A stretch of DNA of 64,000 nucleotides from DATDAH01 sp963845425. GTDB taxonomy: Bacteria > Actinomycetota > Acidimicrobiia > Acidimicrobiales > DATDAH01. Made by a program: the position numbers and the translations under genes. This document shows, in pieces, positions 32,945 through 40,896 of this stretch (position 1 is the stretch's first letter; each line of letters opens with the position of its first letter). A model generated the notes under the pieces. The model saw nothing but the letters and a program-made list of their open reading frames with translations. It was not told the DNA's origin and did no database searches. The stretch covers positions 248,001 through 312,000 of the forward strand of contig CAWJSC010000010.1 in the NCBI GenBank assembly GCA_963845425.1, in the 5' to 3' direction.

Positions 32945-33370
32945 TCAGGAGAAGGCCTCCCCCGGGTTCCGCCACGCCGTCCAGACCACGAGGGCGGCCA
33001 CCACGACGTTCAGGGCGAGGCTCACGGGCACCGCGACCTGGTCGGCGCCCTCGAGCGGGTCCAGGTGGCGCAGGTGGTACACGAGGTGCGGGATGCCGTA
33101 GGCCAGCCACGCTCCCCCGGCGGCGAGGACCGCCGCCCGGCTGAGGGTGACGAACGCCACAATGGCCACGACGGCCAGGGCCAGGTTCAGCGCCCCGACG
33201 TCCCGCACGAGGTGCTCGTTGTAGGGGCCGTCGACGCTGACCCAGAACCGGCCCGCCCCCGGGAAGTCGTCGTAGAACGACTGCGGGGCGAACGCGGCCC
33301 AGAGACCGACCTGCAGGCCGATGACGGCCAGGATGGCCAAGGCGATGCGCACGATGCGTTGCGGCGTCAT
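32945..33370 (-). CDS. Four-helix membrane protein (DUF4345-like)
   Basis: This 141-residue protein has four hydrophobic helices at about 8-25, 60-80, 83-100 and 112-132. Between the first two lies the conserved motif FYDDFPGAGRFWVSVDGPYN with EHLVRDVGALN, typical of a widespread actinobacterial family of unknown function. It has no signal peptide and no partner in the neighbourhood. The ATG at 33370 gives the usual family length. Confidence 0.75.
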   Translation of the reverse strand: MTPQRIVRIALAILAVIGLQVGLWAAFAPQSFYDDFPGAGRFWVSVDGPYNEHLVRDVGALNLALAVVAIVAFVTLSRAAVLAAGGAWLAYGIPHLVYHLRHLDPLEGADQVAVPVSLALNVVVAALVVWTAWRNPGEAFS

Positions 33371-33432
33371 CTCGTGAGCTTGGCACCCACCCGAGACGAA
33401 CAGGCGTTCGTCAGCGCCACCGCCGCGACGCG

Positions 33433-33732
33433 CTATCGCCGCTTTGGCCTTCTTCTGTCGCGGGTGAGCCTCTCGGTCGCGGCGCTCGAGGTCCTCCTGT
33501 CCGACGACCCTTGTTGCCTCAGTTGCCTCGTTGCTGCGGCCAGGGCCGCGTCGTAGCGCCTCTTGAGTTCGACGACCTCGGGAGCACTGGCCGCGCTCTT
33601 ACGGGGCCTCAGGGTGCCGGTCCAGGTGCTTCCATCCCAGTACCGCACCTCGTGGTCCCCGACCGGATACCAGCCAGGAGGTGGTGCAGGCGGAGGTGGC
33701 GTCGCGGTCACGGGATTGGCCTCGCTGACCAC
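33433..33732 (-). CDS. DUF2510-domain protein
   Basis: The protein has 99 residues from the GTG at 33732; earlier codons in the frame look non-coding. A proline-rich start leads into a DUF2510 motif (PPGWYPVGDHEVRYWDGSTW) near residues 18-38, a small tryptophan-rich fold common in actinobacterial membrane-associated proteins. The rest is a basic helix ending RRRPKRR. There is no membrane segment. The role is unknown; the basic tail may bind acidic partners. Confidence 0.65.
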   Translation of the reverse strand: MVSEANPVTATPPPPAPPPGWYPVGDHEVRYWDGSTWTGTLRPRKSAASAPEVVELKRRYDAALAAATRQLRQQGSSDRRTSSAATERLTRDRRRPKRR

Positions 33733-33862
33733 TGGCTGACGTCGTGACAGACCTTCTGGGGGTCCATGGGGAAGCCGTCGGCCGAAGCACGTGGGAAGTG
33801 AGCACGGGGCTGAGAGGCGGCGCGGACGCGGCCCGCGGTCCGCCGATACGGTGGTCTGCCGT

Positions 33863-35365
33863 ATGTCCAGACGGATCGATGTCGAGCTCACCAGCGACCG
33901 CGGGGACGGCACGCTCACGTGGCGGGCCGCCGGGGCCAAGGCGCCCAAGGGCGTGCTCGACGCGAGCCTCCTGCCGACCGGGGTGAAGGTCGGTGACACG
34001 GTCAAGGCCGACGCCGACTACGACATGGAAGGCGTCACCATCGTCGCCGTCCTTCCCCCCACGGCGAAGAAGGAGGCCGAGAACGTCATCGAGTTCATCG
34101 GGGCTCCGCCGCCCCCGCCGCGGGACTACGCCAAGGAGCCCGAGCGGCGGGAGCGCAAGCCCCGTCGGGGCGACCGTGACGGCCGGGGTGGTCCCGGCGG
34201 CCGGGGTGGCCCGGGCGCTGACCGCAAGCCGCACGACCGTCCCGAGCGCCCTCGCTTCGAGCGGCCGGAGAAGCCGAAGCTGCCCCCCAAGCCCAAGGCG
34301 CCCCGCCTGCGGGCCGGTCGCAAGCACCGCCAGGCCCTCCTGGCGGAACTGCCCGAGGAGCAGCGCCCCGTCGCCGAGCAGGTCCTGAAGGGTGGCATCC
34401 CCGCCGTGCGGGCCGCCATCGACGAGCAGAACGCCACGGCCAAGGAGGCCGGCAACCCGCCGGTGAAGGCCGAGGCCCTGCTGGCCATGGCCGAGGCGAT
34501 CGTGCCCAAGGCCCGCGTGGCCGAGTGGCGGGACCGGGCCGAGGCCGCCATCGAGCAGATCGACACGGTTGACCTCCGCGACCTGCGCTCGGTGGTGACC
34601 AAAGCCGAGAGCGCGGCCAAGGACGAGGATTCCCGAGCCCTGGCGGAGCAGCTTCGAACGGGCCTCGCGGCCCGGTTGGCGAAGGAGCAAGCGGCCTGGC
34701 TGGCCGAGATCGCTGAGCTCCTGGCCGACGACCGGGTCGTGCGGGCCCTCAATGTGAGCAGCCGTCCGCCCAAAGCCGGTACTCCCCTCCCCCGCGACCT
34801 GGCCGAGCGCCTGGCCGCGGCGGCCGGCGCGGCCCTCACCGACCAGATCGGGCCCAAGCGCTGGAGCACGGTGCTCGAGGCCCTGGCCCTCTCGCCCGTG
34901 CACGCCCAGGTCGAGCCCGTCTCGATCCCGGCCACCCCCAACGAGGAGCTCGTGACCGCGGTCACGAAGGTCTCGATGCAGGTGCCCCAGATCGCCGCCA
35001 AGTTCGGCATCGAGCCCAAGCCCGCGCCCCGCTCCCGCGGCGGCCGCTCCCGGCCCCGCTCGGGTGGCCCGAAGCCCGGTGCCACCGCTCCGGCCGGTGC
35101 CCCCAGAGCGCCTCGCATCCCCCCTCCGCCCCCGCTGGCCGACACCCCTGTGGGTGCCGCCTCGCCAACCCCTGCCGCTGAGGCCCCCCGGGCCGCGCCT
35201 GCGCCCGAGGCCGACAAGGCTGAGCCGGTCGCTGACGAGTCCGCGGCGCCCGTCGAGGCTGCTGTGGTCGAGGGAACCGATGGCACGGAGGGGGCTGACG
35301 CTCCTGAGTCGTCGGGCGCATCCGAGTCCTCGGCGGACTCGGGAACTTCCGGCTCGTCCTCGTAG
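33863..35365 (+). CDS. Large charged protein with proline/alanine-rich tail, unknown function
   Basis: The protein has 500 residues from the ATG at 33863. Residues 1-80 could be a small beta-barrel (TRAM or OB-like: GVKVGDTVKADADYDMEGV). Residues 85-135 are a basic, Gly/Arg-rich disordered stretch (RGGPGGRGGPG). Residues 135-375 are alpha-helical and charged. The last 125 residues are low-complexity Pro/Ala/Glu and then Ser-rich. An RNA- or DNA-associated protein with an RGG-like segment is plausible but not shown. A long perfect hairpin (35434-35476) follows it. Confidence 0.65.
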   Translation: MSRRIDVELTSDRGDGTLTWRAAGAKAPKGVLDASLLPTGVKVGDTVKADADYDMEGVTIVAVLPPTAKKEAENVIEFIGAPPPPPRDYAKEPERRERKPRRGDRDGRGGPGGRGGPGADRKPHDRPERPRFERPEKPKLPPKPKAPRLRAGRKHRQALLAELPEEQRPVAEQVLKGGIPAVRAAIDEQNATAKEAGNPPVKAEALLAMAEAIVPKARVAEWRDRAEAAIEQIDTVDLRDLRSVVTKAESAAKDEDSRALAEQLRTGLAARLAKEQAAWLAEIAELLADDRVVRALNVSSRPPKAGTPLPRDLAERLAAAAGAALTDQIGPKRWSTVLEALALSPVHAQVEPVSIPATPNEELVTAVTKVSMQVPQIAAKFGIEPKPAPRSRGGRSRPRSGGPKPGATAPAGAPRAPRIPPPPPLADTPVGAASPTPAAEAPRAAPAPEADKAEPVADESAAPVEAAVVEGTDGTEGADAPESSGASESSADSGTSGSSS

Positions 35366-35433
35366 TCCCTCCAGAACCAGCCGAAGGCCACGGAGCGTGG
35401 CCAAACGGGCGCCCCGTACCCGGATCTAGCGAC

Positions 35434-35476
35434 CTCGAGGCAATAGCTGTCGGAACCCGACAGCTATTGCCTCGAG
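35434..35476. terminator. 20-pair perfect hairpin, probable bidirectional terminator
   Basis: The left arm (35434-35453, CTCGAGGCAATAGCTGTCGG) and the right arm (35457-35476) pair at all 20 positions around a 3-base loop AAC. It lies in the 277-base gap (35366-35642) between two convergent genes, the only clear element there. No T run follows on either strand. The stem core GAGGCAATAG is shared with the hairpin at 54754-54792. Confidence 0.75.
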
Positions 35477-35642
35477 AACTTCGGCTCGGTCACGGCGAGT
35501 GGTGTCCCGGCCGCTGGGAGCCGAGAGAGGGCGCTGAGGACCTCGGCCGCGAGGCCTCGCCCCCATGGTTGCCTCGTTGTTGCCGACCCGAGAACGAGTC
35601 GGCGGGCACCGCCGAGCCCAGCGCGAGAGCGGGCTGGCCGGG

Positions 35643-36182
35643 TCACCCCAGCAGGTCGAGCACCTCAGAAGGGTCCCGCAGCACGAGTTCGCCGTCGACG
35701 GCCACGGTCCGGGGGTTCCAGCCGGCCAGGGCGAAGGTGGCGCCCACGTCCGCGGCACAGTGGCGGTCGTGGTCGGTGTCGCCGACGTAGAGGACCTCGT
35801 CGCCGGTGACCCCCAGGTCGGTCAGTACGGGCACGAGGGACTTGGGTACGCCGCGGGCGAAGGCCCGGGCGGTCGGGGCCCAGCCGAGGCGGGCCAGTTC
35901 GGAGGCCCCCGAGTCGGGGTGCTTGTTGGAGCAGACCCCCCACCGGGGCAGGGTGGCCAGCAGCTCGTCGATCCCCGGAAAGGGGTCCGAGAGGGTCGGG
36001 TCGTAGTGAGCCAGGTAGGCCTCGACGGTGATGCCCAGGTTGGCGCAGTCCTCGGCCAGGACCCGGCCCAGTCGGATCCTCGACCGCTCGATGCCCAGGG
36101 CCAGGAACGGGGCGATGAGGGCCTCGTCGGAGTCGACCAGGGTCCCGTCGAAGTCGAACACCGCCACCGAGGGGCGACTCAC
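35643..36182 (-). CDS. HAD-superfamily hydrolase, phosphoglycolate phosphatase-like
   Basis: The protein has 179 residues from the GTG at 36182, which overlaps the stop of the zinc-ribbon gene in front. Motif I AVFDFDGTLVDSD (nucleophile and acid/base Asp), motif II VCSNKH, motif III Lys in GVPKSLVP, and motif IV LYVGDTDHDRHCA are all present. The helical cap is of the small type. It is a cytosolic phosphatase; the substrate could be phosphoglycolate or another small phosphate ester. It is co-transcribed with the 60-residue zinc-ribbon protein. Confidence 0.9.
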   Translation of the reverse strand: MSRPSVAVFDFDGTLVDSDEALIAPFLALGIERSRIRLGRVLAEDCANLGITVEAYLAHYDPTLSDPFPGIDELLATLPRWGVCSNKHPDSGASELARLGWAPTARAFARGVPKSLVPVLTDLGVTGDEVLYVGDTDHDRHCAADVGATFALAGWNPRTVAVDGELVLRDPSEVLDLLG

Positions 36183-36361
36183 GGCCGGCCCGGCGGGGTC
36201 ACCACGGTGGCGTGGCTGGCCCGGCCCCGGTACTCCCCCGTCGCGTGGTCCTCGTCCCAGCGGGCCCCACAGGAGGCGCACTCGCAGCTGTCCAGGTCCG
36301 CGGCCGCGAGGTACAGGCGGCGGACGTCGTAGGACGTGCAGAAGGGACAACTCAGGTGCAC
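36179..36361 (-). CDS. Small zinc-ribbon protein
   Basis: The protein has 60 residues from the GTG at 36361; the longer open frame upstream is inside the opposite crotonase gene. It has two cysteine pairs, CPFC (5-8) and CASC (28-31) preceded by Cys26, in a zinc-ribbon spacing. There is no other domain. The stop overlaps the HAD start by four bases. It might bind RNA or protein partners; nothing more can be read. Confidence 0.65.
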   Translation of the reverse strand: MHLSCPFCTSYDVRRLYLAAADLDSCECASCGARWDEDHATGEYRGRASHATVVTPPGRP

Positions 36362-36399
36362 GGGCCGCCACGGTAGCGAGCCGGGTCCAGGGTGCTGAG

Positions 36400-36405
36400 T
36401 ACCCT
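36400..36405 (+). promoter_or_regulatory. -10 box of the crotonase gene
   Basis: TACCCT ends seven bases before the ATG at 36413; predicted leader of one base. Confidence 0.4.
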
Positions 36406-36412
36406 GCCCGCC

Positions 36413-37177
36413 ATGGTCATCTACGAGAAGCGCGGCCCCATCGGCCTCCTCACCATCGATCGCCCCGAGGCCCGCAACGCCGTCAACGGTGACGTCGCCC
36501 GGGGCATGGAGGACGCGATCGACCAGCTCGAAGCCGACGAGGAGGTCTGGGTCGGCGTCCTCACCGGCAACGGCCCCGTCTTCTCCGCCGGCGCCGATCT
36601 GAAGGCGATCTCGGCCGGCCAGGCGGCTGACCTCCAGACCAAACGGGGCGGGTTCGGCGGCATCGTGACCCGGGAGCGGATCAAGCCGATCATCGCCGCA
36701 GTGGACGGCCCGGCACTGGCCGGCGGCACCGAGATGGTGCTGGCGTGCGACTTGGTGGTGGCCTCCACCGAGGCCCGGTTCGGCATCCCGGAGGTGAAGC
36801 GCTCCCTCGTCGCCGCAGCCGGCGGGCTGTTCCGCCTCCCCCGGAAGGTCCCGTTCAACATCGCCATGGAGGCGGCCCTCACCGGCGACCCCATCAGCGC
36901 CGAGCGGGCCCACCACTTCGGCCTGGTCAACCGCCTGGTCGAGCCGGGCACGGCGCTGGACGCGGCGCTGGAGCTGGCCGAGGCCATCAGCGTGAACGCG
37001 CCCCTCGCCGTGCGGGAGAGCCGCCGTCTCGTGCTCGAGAGCGTGGCGGTGACCGATGACGTCGAGGGCGTCCGTCAGTCCGGCGCCGCCCTCATGGCCC
37101 TGGCCGCCACCGAGGACTTCGCGGAGGGCCCGATGGCCTTCATCGAGAAGCGGGACCCCGTCTGGAAGGGCCGCTGA
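36413..37177 (+). CDS. Enoyl-CoA hydratase/isomerase (crotonase) family protein
   Basis: The protein has 254 residues. A GTG 21 bases upstream is in frame, but the -10 box lies between the two, so the ATG is chosen. Crotonase blocks are FSAGADLKAISA (first oxyanion-hole part), ALAGGTEMVLACDLVVAS (second) and ARFGIPEVKRSL with a candidate catalytic Glu. It would hydrate or isomerise enoyl-CoA in fatty-acid or branched-chain degradation. No other beta-oxidation gene is adjacent. Confidence 0.9.
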   Translation: MVIYEKRGPIGLLTIDRPEARNAVNGDVARGMEDAIDQLEADEEVWVGVLTGNGPVFSAGADLKAISAGQAADLQTKRGGFGGIVTRERIKPIIAAVDGPALAGGTEMVLACDLVVASTEARFGIPEVKRSLVAAAGGLFRLPRKVPFNIAMEAALTGDPISAERAHHFGLVNRLVEPGTALDAALELAEAISVNAPLAVRESRRLVLESVAVTDDVEGVRQSGAALMALAATEDFAEGPMAFIEKRDPVWKGR

Positions 37178-37183
37178 CCCTCG

Positions 37184-37588
37184 TCAGGTGATGGTGGCCA
37201 GGATGCCGTGTTCGTGGAGGAACTCGGCCAGGCCGTCGACCAGGTTCAGCTCGGCGACGTCGCTCAGGGGGACCCAGCGGGCCTCGGCGGCGTCGTCGCC
37301 CGCGGCGGGGGTGGTGGCCTCGAGGACCGCCACCCGGAAGTCCAGGATCACGTAGTGCCGGTCCTCGTCGAAGCGCTCGACCCAGCCGACCAGCTCGCCG
37401 CAGACCCCTTCGACGGCCGTCTCCTCCCACAGCTCACGGACCACCGCCTCAGCCAGCAGCTCGCCCGCCTCCACGCGGCCACCGGGGACCGACCACTGAC
37501 CCGCCGCGGGGCCGTGGCCCCGGCGGATCATCAGTAGGCGGTCGGCGTCCACGGCGATCGCGCCCACGCAGACCTGGGGCGCATTCAC
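37184..37588 (-). CDS. NUDIX hydrolase
   Basis: This 134-residue protein has a complete Nudix box GGRVEAGELLAEAVVRELWE followed by ET (GxxxxxExxxxxxxREUxEExGU), which binds the metal and the pyrophosphate. The start GTG gives the family-typical beta strand VCVGAIAVDADRLLMIRRG. MutT-type mutagenic-nucleotide cleanup, ADP-ribose or another nucleoside diphosphate could be the substrate. The start overlaps the stop of the acetyltransferase gene by four bases. Confidence 0.9.
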   Translation of the reverse strand: MNAPQVCVGAIAVDADRLLMIRRGHGPAAGQWSVPGGRVEAGELLAEAVVRELWEETAVEGVCGELVGWVERFDEDRHYVILDFRVAVLEATTPAAGDDAAEARWVPLSDVAELNLVDGLAEFLHEHGILATIT

Positions 37589-38055
37589 GGCTCGAGGCTC
37601 CGGTGCACGACGATGGCCCGGGCCACCAGGCCGAAGCCCTCGAAGAAGTTCTTGGTCGCCCGGCTACCGGGCAGGGCCAGGGCGTCGACGCCCAGGCAGC
37701 CCCGCTCCCCCGCCCAGGCCAGCACGGCGTCCATCACCGCCGCCCCCACGCCGACGCCCCGGGCCCCGGGCTCCACGTAGAGGTCACGGACCACCGCGAG
37801 CAGTCCCTCGTCGGCCACCGCCTCGATCGTGGTGACGGCGTAGCCGACGACCGTCTCGTCGATGGTGCCCACGAGCACCAGGGTGTCGGGGGCGTCCAGG
37901 TCGGCGGCGAGGCCGTCCTCGAGCGGCTCGGGCCGGGCGCTGTGGCGGCGCCACACGATCCCGCCCTTCTGCCCCGCCAGCTCGGTGATGACCTCGCGGG
38001 CCAGGATGGCCAGGCGCGGCAGGTCGGCGCGTTCGGCGGGGCGTACGCCTTCCAC
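37585..38055 (-). CDS. GNAT-family N-acetyltransferase
   Basis: This 156-residue protein is one GNAT domain. The acetyl-CoA pyrophosphate loop is GARGVGVGAAVMDA near residue 100, preceded by the strand VRDLYVEPG and followed by ATKNFFEGFGLV, the usual C-terminal element. The acceptor amine is unknown. GTG start; it heads a two-gene unit with the NUDIX gene. Confidence 0.88.
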   Translation of the reverse strand: MEGVRPAERADLPRLAILAREVITELAGQKGGIVWRRHSARPEPLEDGLAADLDAPDTLVLVGTIDETVVGYAVTTIEAVADEGLLAVVRDLYVEPGARGVGVGAAVMDAVLAWAGERGCLGVDALALPGSRATKNFFEGFGLVARAIVVHRSLEP

Positions 38056-38063
38056 AGGCCCGA

Positions 38064-38600
38064 TCAGCTCAGCTGGGCGATCTTGTTCAGGATCGTGCGT
38101 CGACCCCGCGTGGACTCCTCGTAGGCCCGGACGGCGTCGAGGTCGGTCGGGTCCAGAGCCTCCAGCCGGGGCATCACCTGGAAGGCCGACAGGTTGTCGT
38201 AGTCCGGGATGGCCAGCTCGGCGGGGTCCGGGCCGGCCTCGGCCGGTTCGGTCTCCAGCGTGACCAGCCGAGTGGGCAGATCGGCGGCCGACTCGTGCTC
38301 GACCTCGTCCGCGCCCGGTTCCGGCTCGCCTCCGGTCGGGAGAAAGGCGCTGACCAACGCCAGGCCGGTGCCCAGGATCTCGTCGACCCGCCGCCGGCCC
38401 CGCCGCACGGCGTACTTGCCGATCGTGCGCGTGAACAGGATCTGGCGCCGGCCCCGCGCCGCCATCTCCGGGAACAAGCGCCGGGCCTCCAGGGCCAGGC
38501 CGAGCGGGGCGAAGAGGACGGCGTCGGCCACCTGCTCGAGAGTGCTGCGACCGTCGTCGCCGGGGCCCGGTCCCGCCGGACCGGGGGACGCGTCGCTCAT
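38064..38600 (-). CDS. Hypothetical cytosolic protein
   Basis: This 178-residue protein matches no domain I recognise. Residues 20-60 contain an amphipathic to hydrophobic stretch (EQVADAVLFAPLGLALEARR) that could touch the membrane. The middle is acidic and probably disordered. The C-terminal 45 residues (YDNLSAFQVMPRLEALDP, then VRAYEESTRGRRTIL) form two helices of a kind that occurs at the ends of other actinobacterial proteins. It lies 21 bases before the DUF4193 gene stop and is probably in the same operon. Confidence 0.6.
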   Translation of the reverse strand: MSDASPGPAGPGPGDDGRSTLEQVADAVLFAPLGLALEARRLFPEMAARGRRQILFTRTIGKYAVRRGRRRVDEILGTGLALVSAFLPTGGEPEPGADEVEHESAADLPTRLVTLETEPAEAGPDPAELAIPDYDNLSAFQVMPRLEALDPTDLDAVRAYEESTRGRRTILNKIAQLS

Positions 38601-38621
38601 GGGCCGGTCAGGGGCCGTCGG

Positions 38622-39143
38622 TCAGACACAGTCGAGGCAGAGCTTCTTCTTGGCGTCGGCCAGCTGCATGTCGGGCTTCACCAGGAAGCAGGAGGAGCAG
38701 ACGAACTCGCCCGCCTTGCGGGGGGCCACGCGGCTGCCGCCGTCGGTGCCGTCCTCGTCGGTGCCCTTGGTCACGCGACCGGGCTTCTCCTCTTCCTCCT
38801 CTTCCTCCTCGTCGTCCGTGGCGGCGATCCGGTCCTTGAGGATGGTGTCGAGGTCGGCCTCGACGTCGTCGGGGTCGGGCTCGTCCTCGTCGTCGTCGCC
38901 GGCGGCCGCGGCCGCGGTGCGCGTCGGCCGGTCGGTGGCCGCGGCGTCTTCGTCCTCGTCCTCCTCGACCACCGCGACGGCGTCATCGGCCAGGACCACG
39001 TCGCCCACCAGGGCGTCCTCGTCGAGGACGACGTCGACGACGAGTTCTTCGTCCAGGTCCTCGGCGTCCAGGTCCTCGTCGATGTCGACGGGAACGTCGT
39101 CCCCCCCGTCGATCACGTCCACCGCGTCGTCTTCCTCAGCCAT
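38622..39143 (-). CDS. DUF4193-family acidic protein with C-terminal zinc site
   Basis: The protein has 173 residues from the ATG with a GAGGAGAG site upstream; eight more codons are open before it. It is very acidic (long Asp/Glu runs, calculated only by eye) with a C-terminal segment FVCSSCFLVKPDMQLADAK and CLDC that provides two cysteine pairs. DUF4193 proteins are found across Actinobacteria, usually as a single short gene; this one is longer because of the acidic insert. The function is unknown. Confidence 0.8.
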   Translation of the reverse strand: MAEEDDAVDVIDGGDDVPVDIDEDLDAEDLDEELVVDVVLDEDALVGDVVLADDAVAVVEEDEDEDAAATDRPTRTAAAAAGDDDEDEPDPDDVEADLDTILKDRIAATDDEEEEEEEEKPGRVTKGTDEDGTDGGSRVAPRKAGEFVCSSCFLVKPDMQLADAKKKLCLDCV

Positions 39144-39219
39144 GCCTCTCCTCGTGGGAACGCCCACCGGGCGATCGCGGGCGGATCATAGAGGGGTGGT
39201 CCCGCGTTCGTGCGTACGG

Positions 39220-40827
39220 TCAGAGGGTCGGGCGCCGGGCTTCGGCTCGGCGCTCGGCCTCGAGCCGTTCCAGTTCGGGTTCGGGGTCGTGGTCGACGTA
39301 GCGCATGAGCTCGGCGACGGCGTGATGTCCGGCTTCGTGAGCGATGCGCTCGTGCATCTGCTGGGCGACCCAGCGATAGGCCGGGTGGCCCTGTGGGGTC
39401 GTGCGCAGCTCGAGCATGTGCATGGCCGACCGGGCGTTGAGCTGCATCACGAAGCGGATGCGGTACGCCAGGGCCACGGCGTAGGAGGCCTGGTGGGGGT
39501 AGTCGGCGTCGAGGGCGTCGAAGAGGGACTCGGAGCGGGCCATGGCCTCGTCGAAGCGGTCGGCCTGCCCGGCGGCGTCGACGGACTCGGGCCGGGTGTA
39601 GCCGTGGCGGGGGGTGAGGCGCTGCCACTCGATGGTGAGCATGCGGTGGCGCTGCAGGTCCCGGAACGCGCCGTAGTCGGTCAGCACGTCGAAGCGGTAG
39701 AAGCAGCGCTCCAGGGCCCGCCCGGGCTTGTGGCGCCGGTTGGCCCGCTCGCCGCAGTAGGCCCGCACGACGGCCAGTCGCTCGTCGGTGGTCATGGCGC
39801 GCACCCGGGCCTCGATCTCGGTCTCGGACCGGTCGGTGTAGGCGTAGAGCATGCTCGCCACCATCTTCACCTCGGCGTCCGGGTCGAAGTCGACCAGGGT
39901 CACGTCCGGCGGGTCGTTCCCCTCGCCGGCGGTCGGGAACACCTTGGCGGCCACCTCGTCCATGGCCATACGGGTCTCGGCCAGGTAGTTGCTCCAGGCC
40001 ACGCCCCGGTCGGGTACGTCGACCCGGCGGAGGAAGGACGGGATCACCTTGCGCAGCTCGGCCAGCATCATCGCCGCGTACGACCGGGCCTCAGGCAGGG
40101 GGTGGGCCCGCATGCGCAGCAGGAGTTGCTCGTAGCCCTGGCCGGTGCCGTAGATCCCGACGTTGGACAGCGAGGCCGCGGGCAGGATCCCCCGCAGCGC
40201 GTCGAAGGCCTTGGCCCGGATGGACTGGCGGTAGATGAAGTCGGAGTCGGCCGGGTCCTTGGGGATGTGCTCCCGGAAGAAGTCGCCCAGGGTGGGCACC
40301 AGTTCGGCGTAGGTGTCGAAGAGCCGGTCCATGTCGCCGACGTAGCGGGTGCCGAGGCCGGACTGCAGCACGTCGGGGTCGCGGTAGTACCGGAACCGGC
40401 CGCCGATGCGGGCGTCGTAGGCGATGTAGCGGGTGGACTGCTCGAGGTAGGCCATGAGCCGGCCCCACTCGAGGACCTTGGTGAGGATGTTCGACGCCTG
40501 CTCGCAGGCCAGGTGCACGCCGCCGAGCTGGGCCACCGAGTCGTCGCCGTAGTCGTAGAAGACCGTCTGGTAGAGCTCCTCGGCCCGCGTGAGGCCCACG
40601 GTGGCGTCCACGGTCTGGTCGCCGGTGATGTCCAAGTCGACGACGAACTCGTCGAGGAAGAGGCGGCGCAGGCTCTTGGGCGAGCGTGAGTACCGGGCGA
40701 AGAGCGCCCCCTTCACCACCTCGGGCAGGTTGACCAGCGCGAAGACGGGGCGGTCCAGGTTGGTGAAGTACCGGCGGAGGATGTCCTCCTCGTCGGAGGT
40801 GTACTCCTCGGCGACGTAGACGCTCAC
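39220..40827 (-). CDS. Long ThyX-like protein (FAD-dependent thymidylate synthase family)
   Basis: This 535-residue protein is about twice the size of ordinary ThyX. Both halves look like ThyX: residues about 85-140 (YGDDSVAQLGGVHLACEQAS, then STRYIAYD) and about 380-480 (LQRHRMLTIEWQRL, then RIRFVMQLNARSAMHMLELR). The canonical motif RHRxxSxNExSxR is present only in degenerate form (RHRMLTIEWQR, 393-403), and the first half lacks RHR. It may still methylate dUMP with folate and FAD if one site is shared, or it may have another role. GTG start; the nearest -10-like TACGCT gives a leader of about 20 bases. Confidence 0.78.
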   Translation of the reverse strand: MSVYVAEEYTSDEEDILRRYFTNLDRPVFALVNLPEVVKGALFARYSRSPKSLRRLFLDEFVVDLDITGDQTVDATVGLTRAEELYQTVFYDYGDDSVAQLGGVHLACEQASNILTKVLEWGRLMAYLEQSTRYIAYDARIGGRFRYYRDPDVLQSGLGTRYVGDMDRLFDTYAELVPTLGDFFREHIPKDPADSDFIYRQSIRAKAFDALRGILPAASLSNVGIYGTGQGYEQLLLRMRAHPLPEARSYAAMMLAELRKVIPSFLRRVDVPDRGVAWSNYLAETRMAMDEVAAKVFPTAGEGNDPPDVTLVDFDPDAEVKMVASMLYAYTDRSETEIEARVRAMTTDERLAVVRAYCGERANRRHKPGRALERCFYRFDVLTDYGAFRDLQRHRMLTIEWQRLTPRHGYTRPESVDAAGQADRFDEAMARSESLFDALDADYPHQASYAVALAYRIRFVMQLNARSAMHMLELRTTPQGHPAYRWVAQQMHERIAHEAGHHAVAELMRYVDHDPEPELERLEAERRAEARRPTL

Positions 40828-40896
40828 GGCAGCGGGCTCATGTGGGAGGTCAGCGTAGGACCTCGCCCGAGGCCAACCGGTGACCGCTCAACGTGG

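Noticed and set aside
34126..35391. Ala/Ser/Gly-rich minus-strand frame opposite 33863-35365
   Set aside because: The plus frame has a -10-like box, a sensible start and typical residue use; the minus frame is low complexity.
36179..36916. 245-codon version of the small zinc-ribbon gene
   Set aside because: The first 185 codons are the mirror of the crotonase gene; only the last 60 carry the zinc-ribbon pattern.
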